From: Pantoea endophytica
GTDB taxonomy: Bacteria; Pseudomonadota; Gammaproteobacteria; Enterobacterales; Enterobacteriaceae
NCBI RefSeq assembly: GCF_002858935.1
Contig: NZ_PJRT01000005.1
Coordinates: forward strand, 248,001 to 312,000
DNA length: 64,000 nucleotides
Direction of reading: 5' to 3'
The position numbers were made by a program, and so were the translations under genes. The notes beneath the pieces are model-generated. The model made no database searches. It was not told the DNA's origin and was given only the letters and a program-made list of their open reading frames with translations. The number at the start of each line of letters is the position of its first letter. The stretch's first letter is position 1. Positions 44,533 to 52,664 of the stretch are shown here, in pieces.

Positions 44533-46169
44533 TGAGTGACAAGCTTACACCGGTGCTGTCGGTGGAAAATTACAGTCTCGATTACGCGTTAGCCAAAGGA
44601 CATGCGCTACCGGTACTGCGTGACATCAACCTGCAGGTGATGCCCGGCGAAGTGTTGGGGCTGGTGGGCGAATCGGGTTCCGGCAAAACCACGCTCGGCT
44701 GGGCGATCATGCGCTGGCTGGCGGGCAATGCGCGCGAGCTGCAGGGCGATATTCGTCTCAACGGCGAGAGCCTGCTGACTTTATCCGCGGCCAAACTGAC
44801 AGCGCTGCGCGGTGCCAAACTCGGCATGATTTTTCAGGATCCCAGCGCCTCGCTCAATCCCACGCTGACATTGGGTGAGCAGGTCACCGAAGTGTTACGC
44901 CGCCATCGCGGTTTATCGGCGCGTGAAGCGCAGGAGATGGGCGAATCGCTGCTGCGTGACGTTGAACTTAAAAATCCGGCGCGCATGATGCGCCGCTATC
45001 CGCATCAGGTGTCGGGTGGCGAGAAGCAGCGCATCCTGATCGCCACCGCGTTTGCCTGCCAGCCGGACTGCATGATTTTTGATGAGCCAACCACCGCGCT
45101 GGATGTGATCAGTTCGGCGCAAATCCTCGATCTGTACGAGCGTTTGCGCGAGGAGACCGGCGTTGCGTCGCTCTACATCTCGCACGATCTGGCGTTGGTG
45201 GCCAAAGTGGCCAATCGCGTCTGTGTGCTGGAACAGGGACGCATTGTCGAACAGGCCGACACGCGCAGCCTGTTTAGCGCGCCGCAAAACGCCTATACGC
45301 GCAAGCTGATTGAGGCGGTACCCAATCCGCAGCACCGGCTGGTGCAGGACGCGCCCGGCAACCAACCGTTACTCGGCCTGAAACAGCTGACCATCGATTA
45401 CGGCAAACACGGTCTTCTTGATCGTCTGCTGAAGCGTGAAGGCAATACCACGCGCGCCGCCAATGCGGTTGCGCTCACCGTTCATCAGGGAGAAATTCTC
45501 GGCGTGGTCGGTGAATCGGGTTCCGGCAAATCCTCGCTCGGTAAAGCCATTACCGGCCTGGTGCCGTTCAGCGGCGAGCTCGACTTTTGTGGCTACGCGC
45601 TACATGGCCGGGCGCAAATGGATAAAGAGTATCGCCGCCGCGTGCAGATGATTTTCCAGCATCCAGATGCCTCGCTGAATCCGCGCATGACTATTGGCGA
45701 AATCATCGCACGGCCACTGCGATTGTATGGTGTACCCGCAGGTGAAACCGAAGCGCAGGCGGTAGCGCGACTGCTGCAGGAAGTGCGTTTGCCGGCGGAG
45801 TTTGCGCAGCGTTATCCGCATGCACTGTCGGGCGGGCAGAAGCAGCGCGTCGCAATCGCCCGTGCGTTTGCCAATCCGCCGGATTTGGTGATTTGTGACG
45901 AGATCACCGCCGCGCTCGACGTCTCGGTGCAGGCCACCATTATCGAACTGCTGCTGGAACTGCGCCGCCGCTACGGCACCGCGTATCTGTTTATTACCCA
46001 CGATCTCAACCTGATTCGCCAAATCGCCCATCGTGTCGCCGTAATGTATCGCGGTGACGTGGTGGAAGTGCTGCCCGGCGACAACATGACGGCGCTGGCG
46101 CAACATCCTTATACCCGTGCACTGCTTGATGCGGTGCATATTCCCGACTTATCCAAGTCCGTTGCATGA
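44532..46169 (+). CDS. ABC transporter double ATPase (fused DppD-DppF type, 545 aa)
   Basis: Two complete nucleotide-binding domains in one chain. Domain 1 has GESGSGKTT, signature [12 protein letters not shown] and [10 protein letters not shown]. Domain 2 (from about residue 275) has GESGSGKSS, signature [12 protein letters not shown] and CDEITAALD. Such fusions power both sides of a dipeptide-type importer (as in GsiA). The aspartate-glutamate of Walker B in domain 2 reads DEIT instead of DEPT. Confidence 0.93.
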   Translation: MSDKLTPVLSVENYSLDYALAKGHALPVLRDINLQVMPGEVLGLVGESGSGKTTLGWAIMRWLAGNARELQGDIRLNGESLLTLSAAKLTALRGAKLGMIFQDPSASLNPTLTLGEQVTEVLRRHRGLSAREAQEMGESLLRDVELKNPARMMRRYPHQVSGGEKQRILIATAFACQPDCMIFDEPTTALDVISSAQILDLYERLREETGVASLYISHDLALVAKVANRVCVLEQGRIVEQADTRSLFSAPQNAYTRKLIEAVPNPQHRLVQDAPGNQPLLGLKQLTIDYGKHGLLDRLLKREGNTTRAANAVALTVHQGEILGVVGESGSGKSSLGKAITGLVPFSGELDFCGYALHGRAQMDKEYRRRVQMIFQHPDASLNPRMTIGEIIARPLRLYGVPAGETEAQAVARLLQEVRLPAEFAQRYPHALSGGQKQRVAIARAFANPPDLVICDEITAALDVSVQATIIELLLELRRRYGTAYLFITHDLNLIRQIAHRVAVMYRGDVVEVLPGDNMTALAQHPYTRALLDAVHIPDLSKSVA

Positions 46170-46179
46170 CGAGAGAAAC

Positions 46180-47406
46180 ATGAAGCCTGAACAGTTGATT
46201 CATCATATCGATCGCGATTTTTGCCTCTCATTCCTGGCAAAAATGGTGCAGCACAAAAGCTACAGCGCCACCGATGGCGAGCGTGAATTGGCGAAATATA
46301 TGGCCGCGCAGATGGCGCAGCTGGGCCTGGAAACCGAACTGCAGAATGTGCCCGGCGACAGGCTGAATGCCATCGGACGATTGGCAGGCAGCGGCGGCGG
46401 CAATAGCCTGCTGTTCAACGGGCATCTGGATACCAATCCGGTCACCGAAGGCTGGACTGTCGATCCCTGGGAAGGAAAAATCGACGAACAGTTTATCTAC
46501 GGTATCGGCGTTTCGAACATGAAAGCGGGCGATGCCGCCTATTTTTGCGCGTTGAAAACACTGATTGATGCCGGTGTAAAGCTGAAAGGCGATGTGATTT
46601 TGACCTATGTGGTGGGTGAGTTGCAGGGCGGCATTGGTACGCTGGCGGCGATTGAGCAAGGTGTGCGCGCCGACTACTTCATCAATGCCGAACCCACCGA
46701 TCTGCAAGCTCTGACCATGCACGCCGGTTCGCTGATGTTTACTATTGAGCTCACCGGCGATACGCGCCATCTGTCAAAACGGGAAGAAGCGGTGGATGCG
46801 ATCAGCGCCGCCGTCGAGCTGATCCCGCAGATTAACGGCATGACCTTTAGCGGCGCGAAAACCGCTGAGCATCGCAAGATTAACCGTGGTCATATCGGTA
46901 CCGTGCATGGCGCGTTAGGCCGCGATCTGGAAGAGTGGCGACCGCCGCAGGTGGCTGACTTTGTGCGCTTAAAAGGCTCGGCACGTTTCGCGCCAGGACA
47001 AACGGTGGAAGGTGTGCTCGCCGATCTGCAGGCGCTGCTGAACACGTTGTGCCAGCGCTATCCGGGACTGAAAGCCGAGCTTTATGATGATGGCATCCGT
47101 GATAAACCCACCATGTTGCCGTTCGAAGTGTCACCGGAATCCGCCATCGTCAAAGCGGTGAATCGCGGCTGGAAAACCGTGCGCGGCACCGAACAGCCCA
47201 CCGGCGTGATCACGCCTCCGGCGTTCTTCGGCACCGATGCGGCACATCTCTATCAGCATGCGGGCATGGAAGGGATCGTCTGTGGGCCAGGCGGCAAATA
47301 CAACACCATGCCGGATGAGCGCGTTGAAATCAGTGAATTCCTCGATATGGTGCGCATCTATCTGCTGGCCATTCTGGAGATTTGCCAGCCGGTTGAGGTC
47401 GCGTAA
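46180..47406 (+). CDS. M20-family hydrolase with altered metal-site motifs (408 aa)
   Basis: The last gene of the importer operon. It keeps the HLD of the first metal motif (FNGHLDTNPV), but the bridging aspartate position reads GVSNMKAG (Asn) and the usual acidic pair reads VVGELQGG. This matches a divergent M20 subgroup related to ArgE/DapE, not the classical enzymes. The start at 46180 follows GAGA; the frame extends further upstream inside the ATPase gene. It may hydrolyse a second bond of the imported compound or act on a distinct amide. Confidence 0.85.
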   Translation: MKPEQLIHHIDRDFCLSFLAKMVQHKSYSATDGERELAKYMAAQMAQLGLETELQNVPGDRLNAIGRLAGSGGGNSLLFNGHLDTNPVTEGWTVDPWEGKIDEQFIYGIGVSNMKAGDAAYFCALKTLIDAGVKLKGDVILTYVVGELQGGIGTLAAIEQGVRADYFINAEPTDLQALTMHAGSLMFTIELTGDTRHLSKREEAVDAISAAVELIPQINGMTFSGAKTAEHRKINRGHIGTVHGALGRDLEEWRPPQVADFVRLKGSARFAPGQTVEGVLADLQALLNTLCQRYPGLKAELYDDGIRDKPTMLPFEVSPESAIVKAVNRGWKTVRGTEQPTGVITPPAFFGTDAAHLYQHAGMEGIVCGPGGKYNTMPDERVEISEFLDMVRIYLLAILEICQPVEVA

Positions 47407-47439
47407 TGCAGGTTTAAGCGCTTTGAGAGCTGATAGGAT

Positions 47440-48270
47440 TTAGCCTGACGCAGGACGTTGAACTGAATGATTTATCACTAACCGTTCCCGCATTACGTTT
47501 CGATATGAAATAGGCCACCACGGAGAGCATCGCGAGCTATGCCATTTACCGCGAGGCGCATCAAATGGCGTGGTTTGATGCTTACCAATATTCGGGTTTA
47601 ACCGCAGGTTTTTACGCGTCGCAACCCGAACAGGAAACTGGCATGCATCAAGCTCTTCATTGGTGATCGTTCTGCGTATCCAGTGACTATGATTTTGCAG
47701 TGAACCCGGAACACCACGTACGTTGCCCTGGCGGTGCGGTAAAATGATCCCGATACGAATGTCGGGAAAATCTTCGCGAATAGCCTTGAGTGCTGGCGTC
47801 ATGTCGGTGTCAGCCGATACTAACACCAGTTGCGCGATCCTCTCTTCTATTGGCAACGTCTGCTGTTTAGCAAACAAACGATACATGCTGATGGCAATAT
47901 TCACGTCGGTTTCTTTCTCTTCCAGCTCCCAGATATCTACCTTATCGAGACGTGATGCGGGTAGTTTTTTACTAATGAAACGCGGAGCCCGAGCGTGCTC
48001 AAGTCGATGACGTCCGGTGAAGATATTAATTCCGGTCGTCTTCAGCGCGCGAATATAAGTATCCTGAGCGTGTCGGGATTCGATGCCGCGTGTGGCGAGA
48101 TGGGGAATAACCGAGGAGGTGTAATAGTTTACTGTTTCAATTATTGCAGCCGGATCCTGTACCCGACATATATGCGAAAGCAGCAATGACAAGTTGAGCC
48201 ATTTATAAGGCGTACCTGCCAGCAGTCCATAAAATACATTGTATCCGTCAATAAAAACTGCAGTACGCAC
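47440..48270 (-). CDS. NYN-domain (PIN-like) protein, LabA/DUF88 type (276 aa)
   Basis: A predicted RNase-like domain: VFIDGYNVFYG at the N-terminus, EKETDVNIAISMY and LVLVSADTDMTPAL carry the conserved acidic residues of the NYN/PIN fold. A C-terminal extension of about 60 residues after QFPVRV is basic and looks less conserved. The start is GTG, with AAGGA upstream. It is a single gene convergent with the M20 operon. A bidirectional terminator lies only 23 bp upstream of its start, which leaves little space for a promoter. An RNA-related role is inferred. Confidence 0.85.
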   Translation of the reverse strand: MRTAVFIDGYNVFYGLLAGTPYKWLNLSLLLSHICRVQDPAAIIETVNYYTSSVIPHLATRGIESRHAQDTYIRALKTTGINIFTGRHRLEHARAPRFISKKLPASRLDKVDIWELEEKETDVNIAISMYRLFAKQQTLPIEERIAQLVLVSADTDMTPALKAIREDFPDIRIGIILPHRQGNVRGVPGSLQNHSHWIRRTITNEELDACQFPVRVATRKNLRLNPNIGKHQTTPFDAPRGKWHSSRCSPWWPISYRNVMRERLVINHSVQRPASG

Positions 48271-48292
48271 TCTTATCCTTCCTTAAGATACG

Positions 48293-48318
48293 AAAAAACC
48301 GGCCTGAGCCGGTTTTTT
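48293..48318. terminator. Symmetric terminator upstream of the NYN gene
   Basis: AAAAAACCGGC, loop CTGA, GCCGGTTTTTT: an 11-bp stem including the A/T runs, usable in both directions. Confidence 0.85.
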
Positions 48319-48606
48319 CACCCTAACGGCCAGCGAACTGAATCGCTGCGTACAGGGTTGAGTTGTGTGGCTAACTTATCAGCATTACTGGCTAAACTCA
48401 AGTTGCTCAAGGTGAAATCCAAGCCATAAAGATTGTAAATTTAGGCGCTATTTTCGGCTCCAGCATTAGTGCTGCAGTATTTAACTTTGAAAAATCGGGA
48501 GATATACGAATGGTCTTGCTTCAGGTTAATGGTAATTCTAATAAAAAGTGATGAGTGCAAATGAAATTCTGGAATATCCATTAACCTGAATTGCTAATGT
48601 AAATAA

Positions 48607-48873
48607 CTACCGCAACTGACTATCCTTACTTCCACGGCGGTTATAACCGCTGATCGCCGCCTGTTTTTTATCGATCTTGCTCTGGCAATTCACGCAGTAA
48701 CGCACGCCAGCCAATGCTGCGCGACGCGCTTCCGGGATCGGTTCGCCGCACTCGTCGCAAAATTCAGCACTTTCACCGTGCCCGAGATTTTCACGAGCGC
48801 GGGCCACCGCATCATCCACCGTGGCATCAATTTGTTTGTGCACCGCACCGTCTTCTGACCAACCGCCAGCCAT
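48607..48873 (-). CDS. ybiI: DksA/TraR-type zinc-finger protein YbiI (88 aa)
   Basis: A small protein with a C4 zinc finger (CDECGEPIP and YCVNCQ) preceded by an N-terminal helix (DATVDDAVARARENLG) and ending in the family tail GYNRRGSKDSQLR, which matches E. coli YbiI. It has the size and finger of DksA relatives but lacks the long coiled coil, so DksA-like effects on RNA polymerase are uncertain. GGAGG precedes the ATG. Divergent from the TPP-riboswitch operon. Confidence 0.93.
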   Translation of the reverse strand: MAGGWSEDGAVHKQIDATVDDAVARARENLGHGESAEFCDECGEPIPEARRAALAGVRYCVNCQSKIDKKQAAISGYNRRGSKDSQLR

Positions 48874-48963
48874 ACTTCACCTCCGCAAATACTGATGCTC
48901 TGAGTATAAGACATGACGTGATTTGTGCCGGGCAGCTCAAATTTTCACGCGTATTTAACATGG

Positions 48964-48993
48964 TTGACACATCATCGCGCGCCATCCTAGACT
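48964..48993 (+). promoter_or_regulatory. Promoter for the TPP-riboswitch transcript
   Basis: TTGACA (48964-48969, consensus) and TAGACT (48988-48993) with 18 bp spacing, 8 bp before the riboswitch. Confidence 0.65.
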
Positions 48994-49000
48994 GCGGCTT

Positions 49001-49115
49001 GTTCCAAGGGGTGCTCTGTTAAGGGGCTGAGATTCTACCGGCTGGCGTGTATGCGCGAGCAACGTAGTGACCCTCCGAACCTGATCCGGCTAATACCGGC
49101 GTAGGGATGCGGAAC
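49001..49115 (+). ncRNA. TPP riboswitch (THI box)
   Basis: A thiamine-pyrophosphate sensor in the 5' leader of the Lux-like operon. Conserved pieces in order: GGGGTGC (49008-49014), GGGGCTGAGATTCTACC (49023-49039), ACCCTCCGAACCTGATCC (49070-49087), then the CTAATACCGGCGTAGGGA block (to about 49107). P1 closes as GTTCC (49001-49005) with GGAAC (49111-49115). Downstream are a stem CAGGGCG/CGCCCTG (49118-49137) without a strong T-run and a second stem around TTCAGGC/GCCTGAG (about 49177-49192) shortly before the ribosome binding site. This is consistent with control of termination or of translation initiation. High TPP should switch the genes off. Confidence 0.95.
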
Positions 49116-49225
49116 CGCAGGGCGATATCGCGCCCTGATTCCCTCTTTGTGCTTTGTAGCGGACAGTTCGCGCTCTTCAGGCGTTGCCTGAGAGTCTCTG
49201 CGCAATCGCAAAGGTGGCGACGCAC

Positions 49226-50308
49226 ATGAACGAAATACACATCATCCAGGCTCTGCTGACATTTCTGCAGCGCGAAGATAGCTCAGACGACGATTTCAAC
49301 CAACTGGCCCTCGAAATCTTCGCTTATCAGTTCGCACACAATTTCCCTTATCGCCGCTTCGCCACCCAGCGCGGACGCACGCCGCTGACGGTGAAAAACT
49401 GGCGCAACATTCCCGCCATCCCGATTAATGCCTTCAAAGATCTGACGCTCAGCTGCCGTCCCACCGAGCAAATTACCGAGATCTTCATGACCAGCGGCAC
49501 CACCGGCACGGTAAAAGGGCGCAGTTACCATTCGACGCTGGAAGTGTGGAAAAAATCGATGCTGCTCAACTTCCGCCGTCGCTTTATGGCGGGCCGCGAT
49601 CGCATCCGCATGGGCATTTTGTTCCCGGATACCGTGGCGATGCCGAACTCCTCGCTGGCGACCTATCTTAAATTGGCGATGAAGGAGTGTGGCACGCCGG
49701 ACAGCGAAGTGATGGTGGGCGAGCATGGCCTCGAAACCAGTCGTCTGTTCACTGCGCTGGAACAGGCTGAAGCGGATGGCGAACCTTACGCGCTCCTGGG
49801 CGCCAGCTACAGCTTTGTGCCTTTGCTGGATGACATGCAGCGCCAAAAACGCCGCTTCGCGCTGCCGGCAGGCAGTCGCATTCTCGATACCGGCGGTTTC
49901 AAAGGCCAGTCGCGCGAGATGGGCGCGGAAGAATTCTACGCTTCGCTCTCTCATGCCTTCGGCATTCCGCGTTCCCACTGCATCAACATGTACGGCATGA
50001 CGGAAATCAGCACGCAGTTTTACGACGCGGGCAACGAGTGCTGCCCGCCGGTGAAATCCGGGCCGCACTGGATCCGCACGCGCGTGGTCAATCCGCTTAC
50101 CGGTGATGATGTGCCGGACGGCGAAGTTGGCGTGCTGGCGCATCACGATCTGGCGCATTTCAACTCGGTGTCCGCTTTGTTAACGGAAGATGCAGGCGTG
50201 ATGGTGCCCGGTGGATTCCATCTGCTGGGACGCGCGACCGGCGCTGATGCCAAAGGCTGTTCGCTGACCATGGAAGCGTTTCTCGCCAGCGCGCAGGCAC
50301 AGTCGTGA
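49226..50308 (+). CDS. LuxE-like acyl-protein synthetase (360 aa)
   Basis: An ATP-dependent enzyme of the ANL superfamily that activates a carboxylic acid as acyl-AMP and moves it onto its own cysteine. Motifs: FMTSGTTGTVKG (ATP loop, residues 88-98), DTGGFKG, and NMYGMTE. A C-terminal cysteine (Cys345 in DAKGCSLTM) is placed 15 residues from the end, like the acylated Cys of Vibrio LuxE. The ATG has AAGGTGG 8 nt upstream, and the TPP riboswitch precedes it. The stop overlaps the LuxC-like gene (GTGA). No luciferase genes are near, so the acid is not expected to serve light production; a thiamine-related acid is proposed. Confidence 0.9.
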   Translation: MNEIHIIQALLTFLQREDSSDDDFNQLALEIFAYQFAHNFPYRRFATQRGRTPLTVKNWRNIPAIPINAFKDLTLSCRPTEQITEIFMTSGTTGTVKGRSYHSTLEVWKKSMLLNFRRRFMAGRDRIRMGILFPDTVAMPNSSLATYLKLAMKECGTPDSEVMVGEHGLETSRLFTALEQAEADGEPYALLGASYSFVPLLDDMQRQKRRFALPAGSRILDTGGFKGQSREMGAEEFYASLSHAFGIPRSHCINMYGMTEISTQFYDAGNECCPPVKSGPHWIRTRVVNPLTGDDVPDGEVGVLAHHDLAHFNSVSALLTEDAGVMVPGGFHLLGRATGADAKGCSLTMEAFLASAQAQS

Positions 50309-51753
50309 AAGAAATTGCCGGACATCTGCCGGGCCTCTCCGCTGACGAAGTGCATTGGCACACGCTGAGTTTCAATCATCGTGGCGAAAGCCTCGAGGTT
50401 TGCGTTCCGCAACTTGATGACGCGCAGATAAAGGCGCTCGCAGCGCGCATCCGCACCAACGCCCGCGCTTATCTCCAGCAGCTGAGCGTGGCGCAGATCA
50501 TGGGCATCATTGATGAAGCGGTGGCGCGACTGCTCGATCGTCATCATCCAGTGCGCATCAAGGCCGAAAAGCTGCTGCCCATCGTCACCGGTTACGATGC
50601 CGAGATGGTGCGGCCTGGCCTTACCGGCTATCTGAAAACCTTTCGTCAACCGCAGTTAAAGCGCTTTCTAGCGGAGGATTTCGCCGATGCGCAGATGCTC
50701 GACGATTTTCAGCCGCGCCCCAAAGGCGGCTTTGCGCGCGCATTTGGCCCGCAATTGTTAATGCATATCTGGGCGGGCAACGTGCCGGGCTTGCCGCTGT
50801 GGAGTTTGATCTGTGGTCTGCTGGTTAAGGCGGGCACCATCGGTAAACTGCCAGGCAATGAGCCGCTGATGGCAAGCTGGTTCGCGCAGTTGCTGGCGGA
50901 GATCGATCCAAAACTGGGCGAATGTATCGCGGTGGTGTGGTGGAAAGGCGGCGATGCGCAAACCGAACTAACGTGGCTGCGTCAGCCCGATGCGCTGGTG
51001 GCTTATGGCGGAAATTCAACGCTGGCGGCGATCCAACAGCGTTTGCCGGTTACCACGCGCTTTCTGCCGCACGGCCACAAAATCAGCTTCGGAATGGTGG
51101 CGCGTTCGGCGCTGAATGTACGGCAAGGCGCGGAGCTGGCGCGTTGCGTGGCGTATGACGTGATGCGTTACGACCAGGCCGGTTGTTACTCGCCGCAAAT
51201 GCTGTTTGTCGAGCGCGGCGGCAAGGTGTCGCCGGATGAGTTCGCCAGCTACATCGCCCATGAACTCGCCGCGCTGGCGCACAAACATCCGCGCCGTCCG
51301 CTGGCGAGCGAAGAGATCAACAGCATTGCCGCGTGGCGTAATGGCGAGGAGATTCGCGCGCTGGGCGGCGATCGTAGGCTTTACGGCGAGGCGGCAGACG
51401 ATTGGGCAGTGGTGAGCGTTGATCATGCGGAGCCTTTATCGCCGGCGGCATTGGGCCGTACGTTGAAAGTGGTGTGCGTGGATGCGCTGGAGGAAGTGGT
51501 CGATTTGGTGGCGCCGCAGCGGCATTTTCTGCAAACCGCAGGCGTGGCGGCCGCGCCGCAGGCGTTGTTCGGCATTTCGGCTCTGCTCGGGCAAGTGGGC
51601 GTTACGCGCATCGCGGCGTTCGGCAATATGACCTCGCCGGAAGCGGGCTGGCATCACGATGGACGTTTTAGTTTGCTCGATCTGGTGACCATCACGGAGA
51701 TCGAGCAGGGCGCAGAAGCGACCACCGAGCGTTACGCACCGTATGCGGAGTGA
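50305..51753 (+). CDS. LuxC-like acyl reductase (482 aa)
   Basis: An NADPH-dependent reductase that takes an acyl group from a LuxE-type partner or CoA onto its active cysteine and releases the aldehyde. Motifs include the nucleotide-binding region IWAGNVPGLPLWSLI and KLPGNEPLM, and the catalytic Cys294 in DQAGCYSPQ, matching the LuxC cysteine context. The length fits LuxC. The start is GTG, overlapping the LuxE-like stop by 4 bp, so the two are tightly coupled as a fatty-acid-reductase-like complex. Confidence 0.92.
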   Translation: MKEIAGHLPGLSADEVHWHTLSFNHRGESLEVCVPQLDDAQIKALAARIRTNARAYLQQLSVAQIMGIIDEAVARLLDRHHPVRIKAEKLLPIVTGYDAEMVRPGLTGYLKTFRQPQLKRFLAEDFADAQMLDDFQPRPKGGFARAFGPQLLMHIWAGNVPGLPLWSLICGLLVKAGTIGKLPGNEPLMASWFAQLLAEIDPKLGECIAVVWWKGGDAQTELTWLRQPDALVAYGGNSTLAAIQQRLPVTTRFLPHGHKISFGMVARSALNVRQGAELARCVAYDVMRYDQAGCYSPQMLFVERGGKVSPDEFASYIAHELAALAHKHPRRPLASEEINSIAAWRNGEEIRALGGDRRLYGEAADDWAVVSVDHAEPLSPAALGRTLKVVCVDALEEVVDLVAPQRHFLQTAGVAAAPQALFGISALLGQVGVTRIAAFGNMTSPEAGWHHDGRFSLLDLVTITEIEQGAEATTERYAPYAE

Positions 51754-51866
51754 CGCGATAACAGATCGCACATACCGTAGCGGCTAATTTATTGCGCATC
51801 AATCCGCTGTGCGCGATAAATCGCGCCGCTGCAGATTTTGCGTGACCATATCAACATGGAGCCATA

Positions 51867-52634
51867 ATGAAATTCTCTAATCAAACAGTTCTGGTGACCG
51901 GCGCAAGTCGCGGCATTGGTGCGGCGATCGCTAAAGCCTTCGCCGCTGAGGGCGCGTTTGTGGTGGTGAACTATCTGCGCAATGAAGCTGCCGCTGCGGG
52001 CGTGGTTGAGGAGTGCCGCGCATTGGGCGGCGACGCGCTGGCGATTGTTGCCGACGTCACCTGTGAGCAGCAGGTCAACGCCATGATGGAGCAGATCGTC
52101 AACGCCACAGGTCGCCTCAATGCGGTGATCAACAACGCTTTCGCACCTTACGTTTTCGACACTGAAAATCGTTCACGTTTCTGGGAAACGTCGTGGTCGG
52201 GCTATCAGTCGCAGTTCGATGGCGCGGTAAAAGCCGCCTATAACGTTTGTCAGGCGGCGCTGCCGTTAATGCGCGCGCGCGTGCGCGGCAGTATCGTTAA
52301 TCTCACCAGCGATCTGGTGGCGCGTCCTTCGGTGCCTTACCACGATTACATCACCGCGAAAGCGGCGCTAACCGGCTTTAGCCGCACGCTGGCGACGGAG
52401 CTGGGCCCGCTGGGGATTCGCGTGAACTGCGTGGCGCCCGGCCTGGTGTATCCCACCGATGCCAGCCAGGCAACGCGCGAAGCGGTGCGCGATTCTCTCA
52501 CGGCGCAAACCCCGCTGCGGCGCATCGCGCGACCGGAAGATGTTACCGGCCCGGTGCTGTTTCTCGCCTCCGACTGGAGCGAATTTGTCACCGGACAAAC
52601 GTTGTACGTCGATGGCGGATTAGTGATGAATTGA
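51867..52634 (+). CDS. Short-chain dehydrogenase/reductase (255 aa)
   Basis: A classical SDR: cofactor motif TGASRGIG, NNAFAP in place of the usual NNAG, catalytic Ser (NLTSD) and Tyr-Lys (YITAK), and a FabG-like C-terminus (GQTLYVDGGLVMN). GGAG precedes the ATG. It lies 113 bp after the LuxC-like gene on the same strand with no terminator seen between, so it is probably in the riboswitch-controlled transcript. It could reduce the aldehyde made by LuxC to an alcohol. An unrelated ketoreductase is possible. Confidence 0.88.
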   Translation: MKFSNQTVLVTGASRGIGAAIAKAFAAEGAFVVVNYLRNEAAAAGVVEECRALGGDALAIVADVTCEQQVNAMMEQIVNATGRLNAVINNAFAPYVFDTENRSRFWETSWSGYQSQFDGAVKAAYNVCQAALPLMRARVRGSIVNLTSDLVARPSVPYHDYITAKAALTGFSRTLATELGPLGIRVNCVAPGLVYPTDASQATREAVRDSLTAQTPLRRIARPEDVTGPVLFLASDWSEFVTGQTLYVDGGLVMN

Positions 52635-52643
52635 ACCGTACGG

Positions 52644-52659
52644 TCGCCATTTATGGCGA
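52644..52659. terminator. Small stem-loop between convergent SDR and M20 genes
   Basis: TCGCCAT-TT-ATGGCGA, flanked by CGG/CCG-like bases. No strong T-run on either strand. A weak terminator for the SDR transcript at best. Confidence 0.4.
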
Positions 52660-52664
52660 TCGGT

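Noticed and set aside
48964..52634. Bioluminescence operon
   Set aside because: LuxE- and LuxC-like genes are present but no luxA, luxB or luxD homologue is nearby, and control is by a TPP riboswitch.
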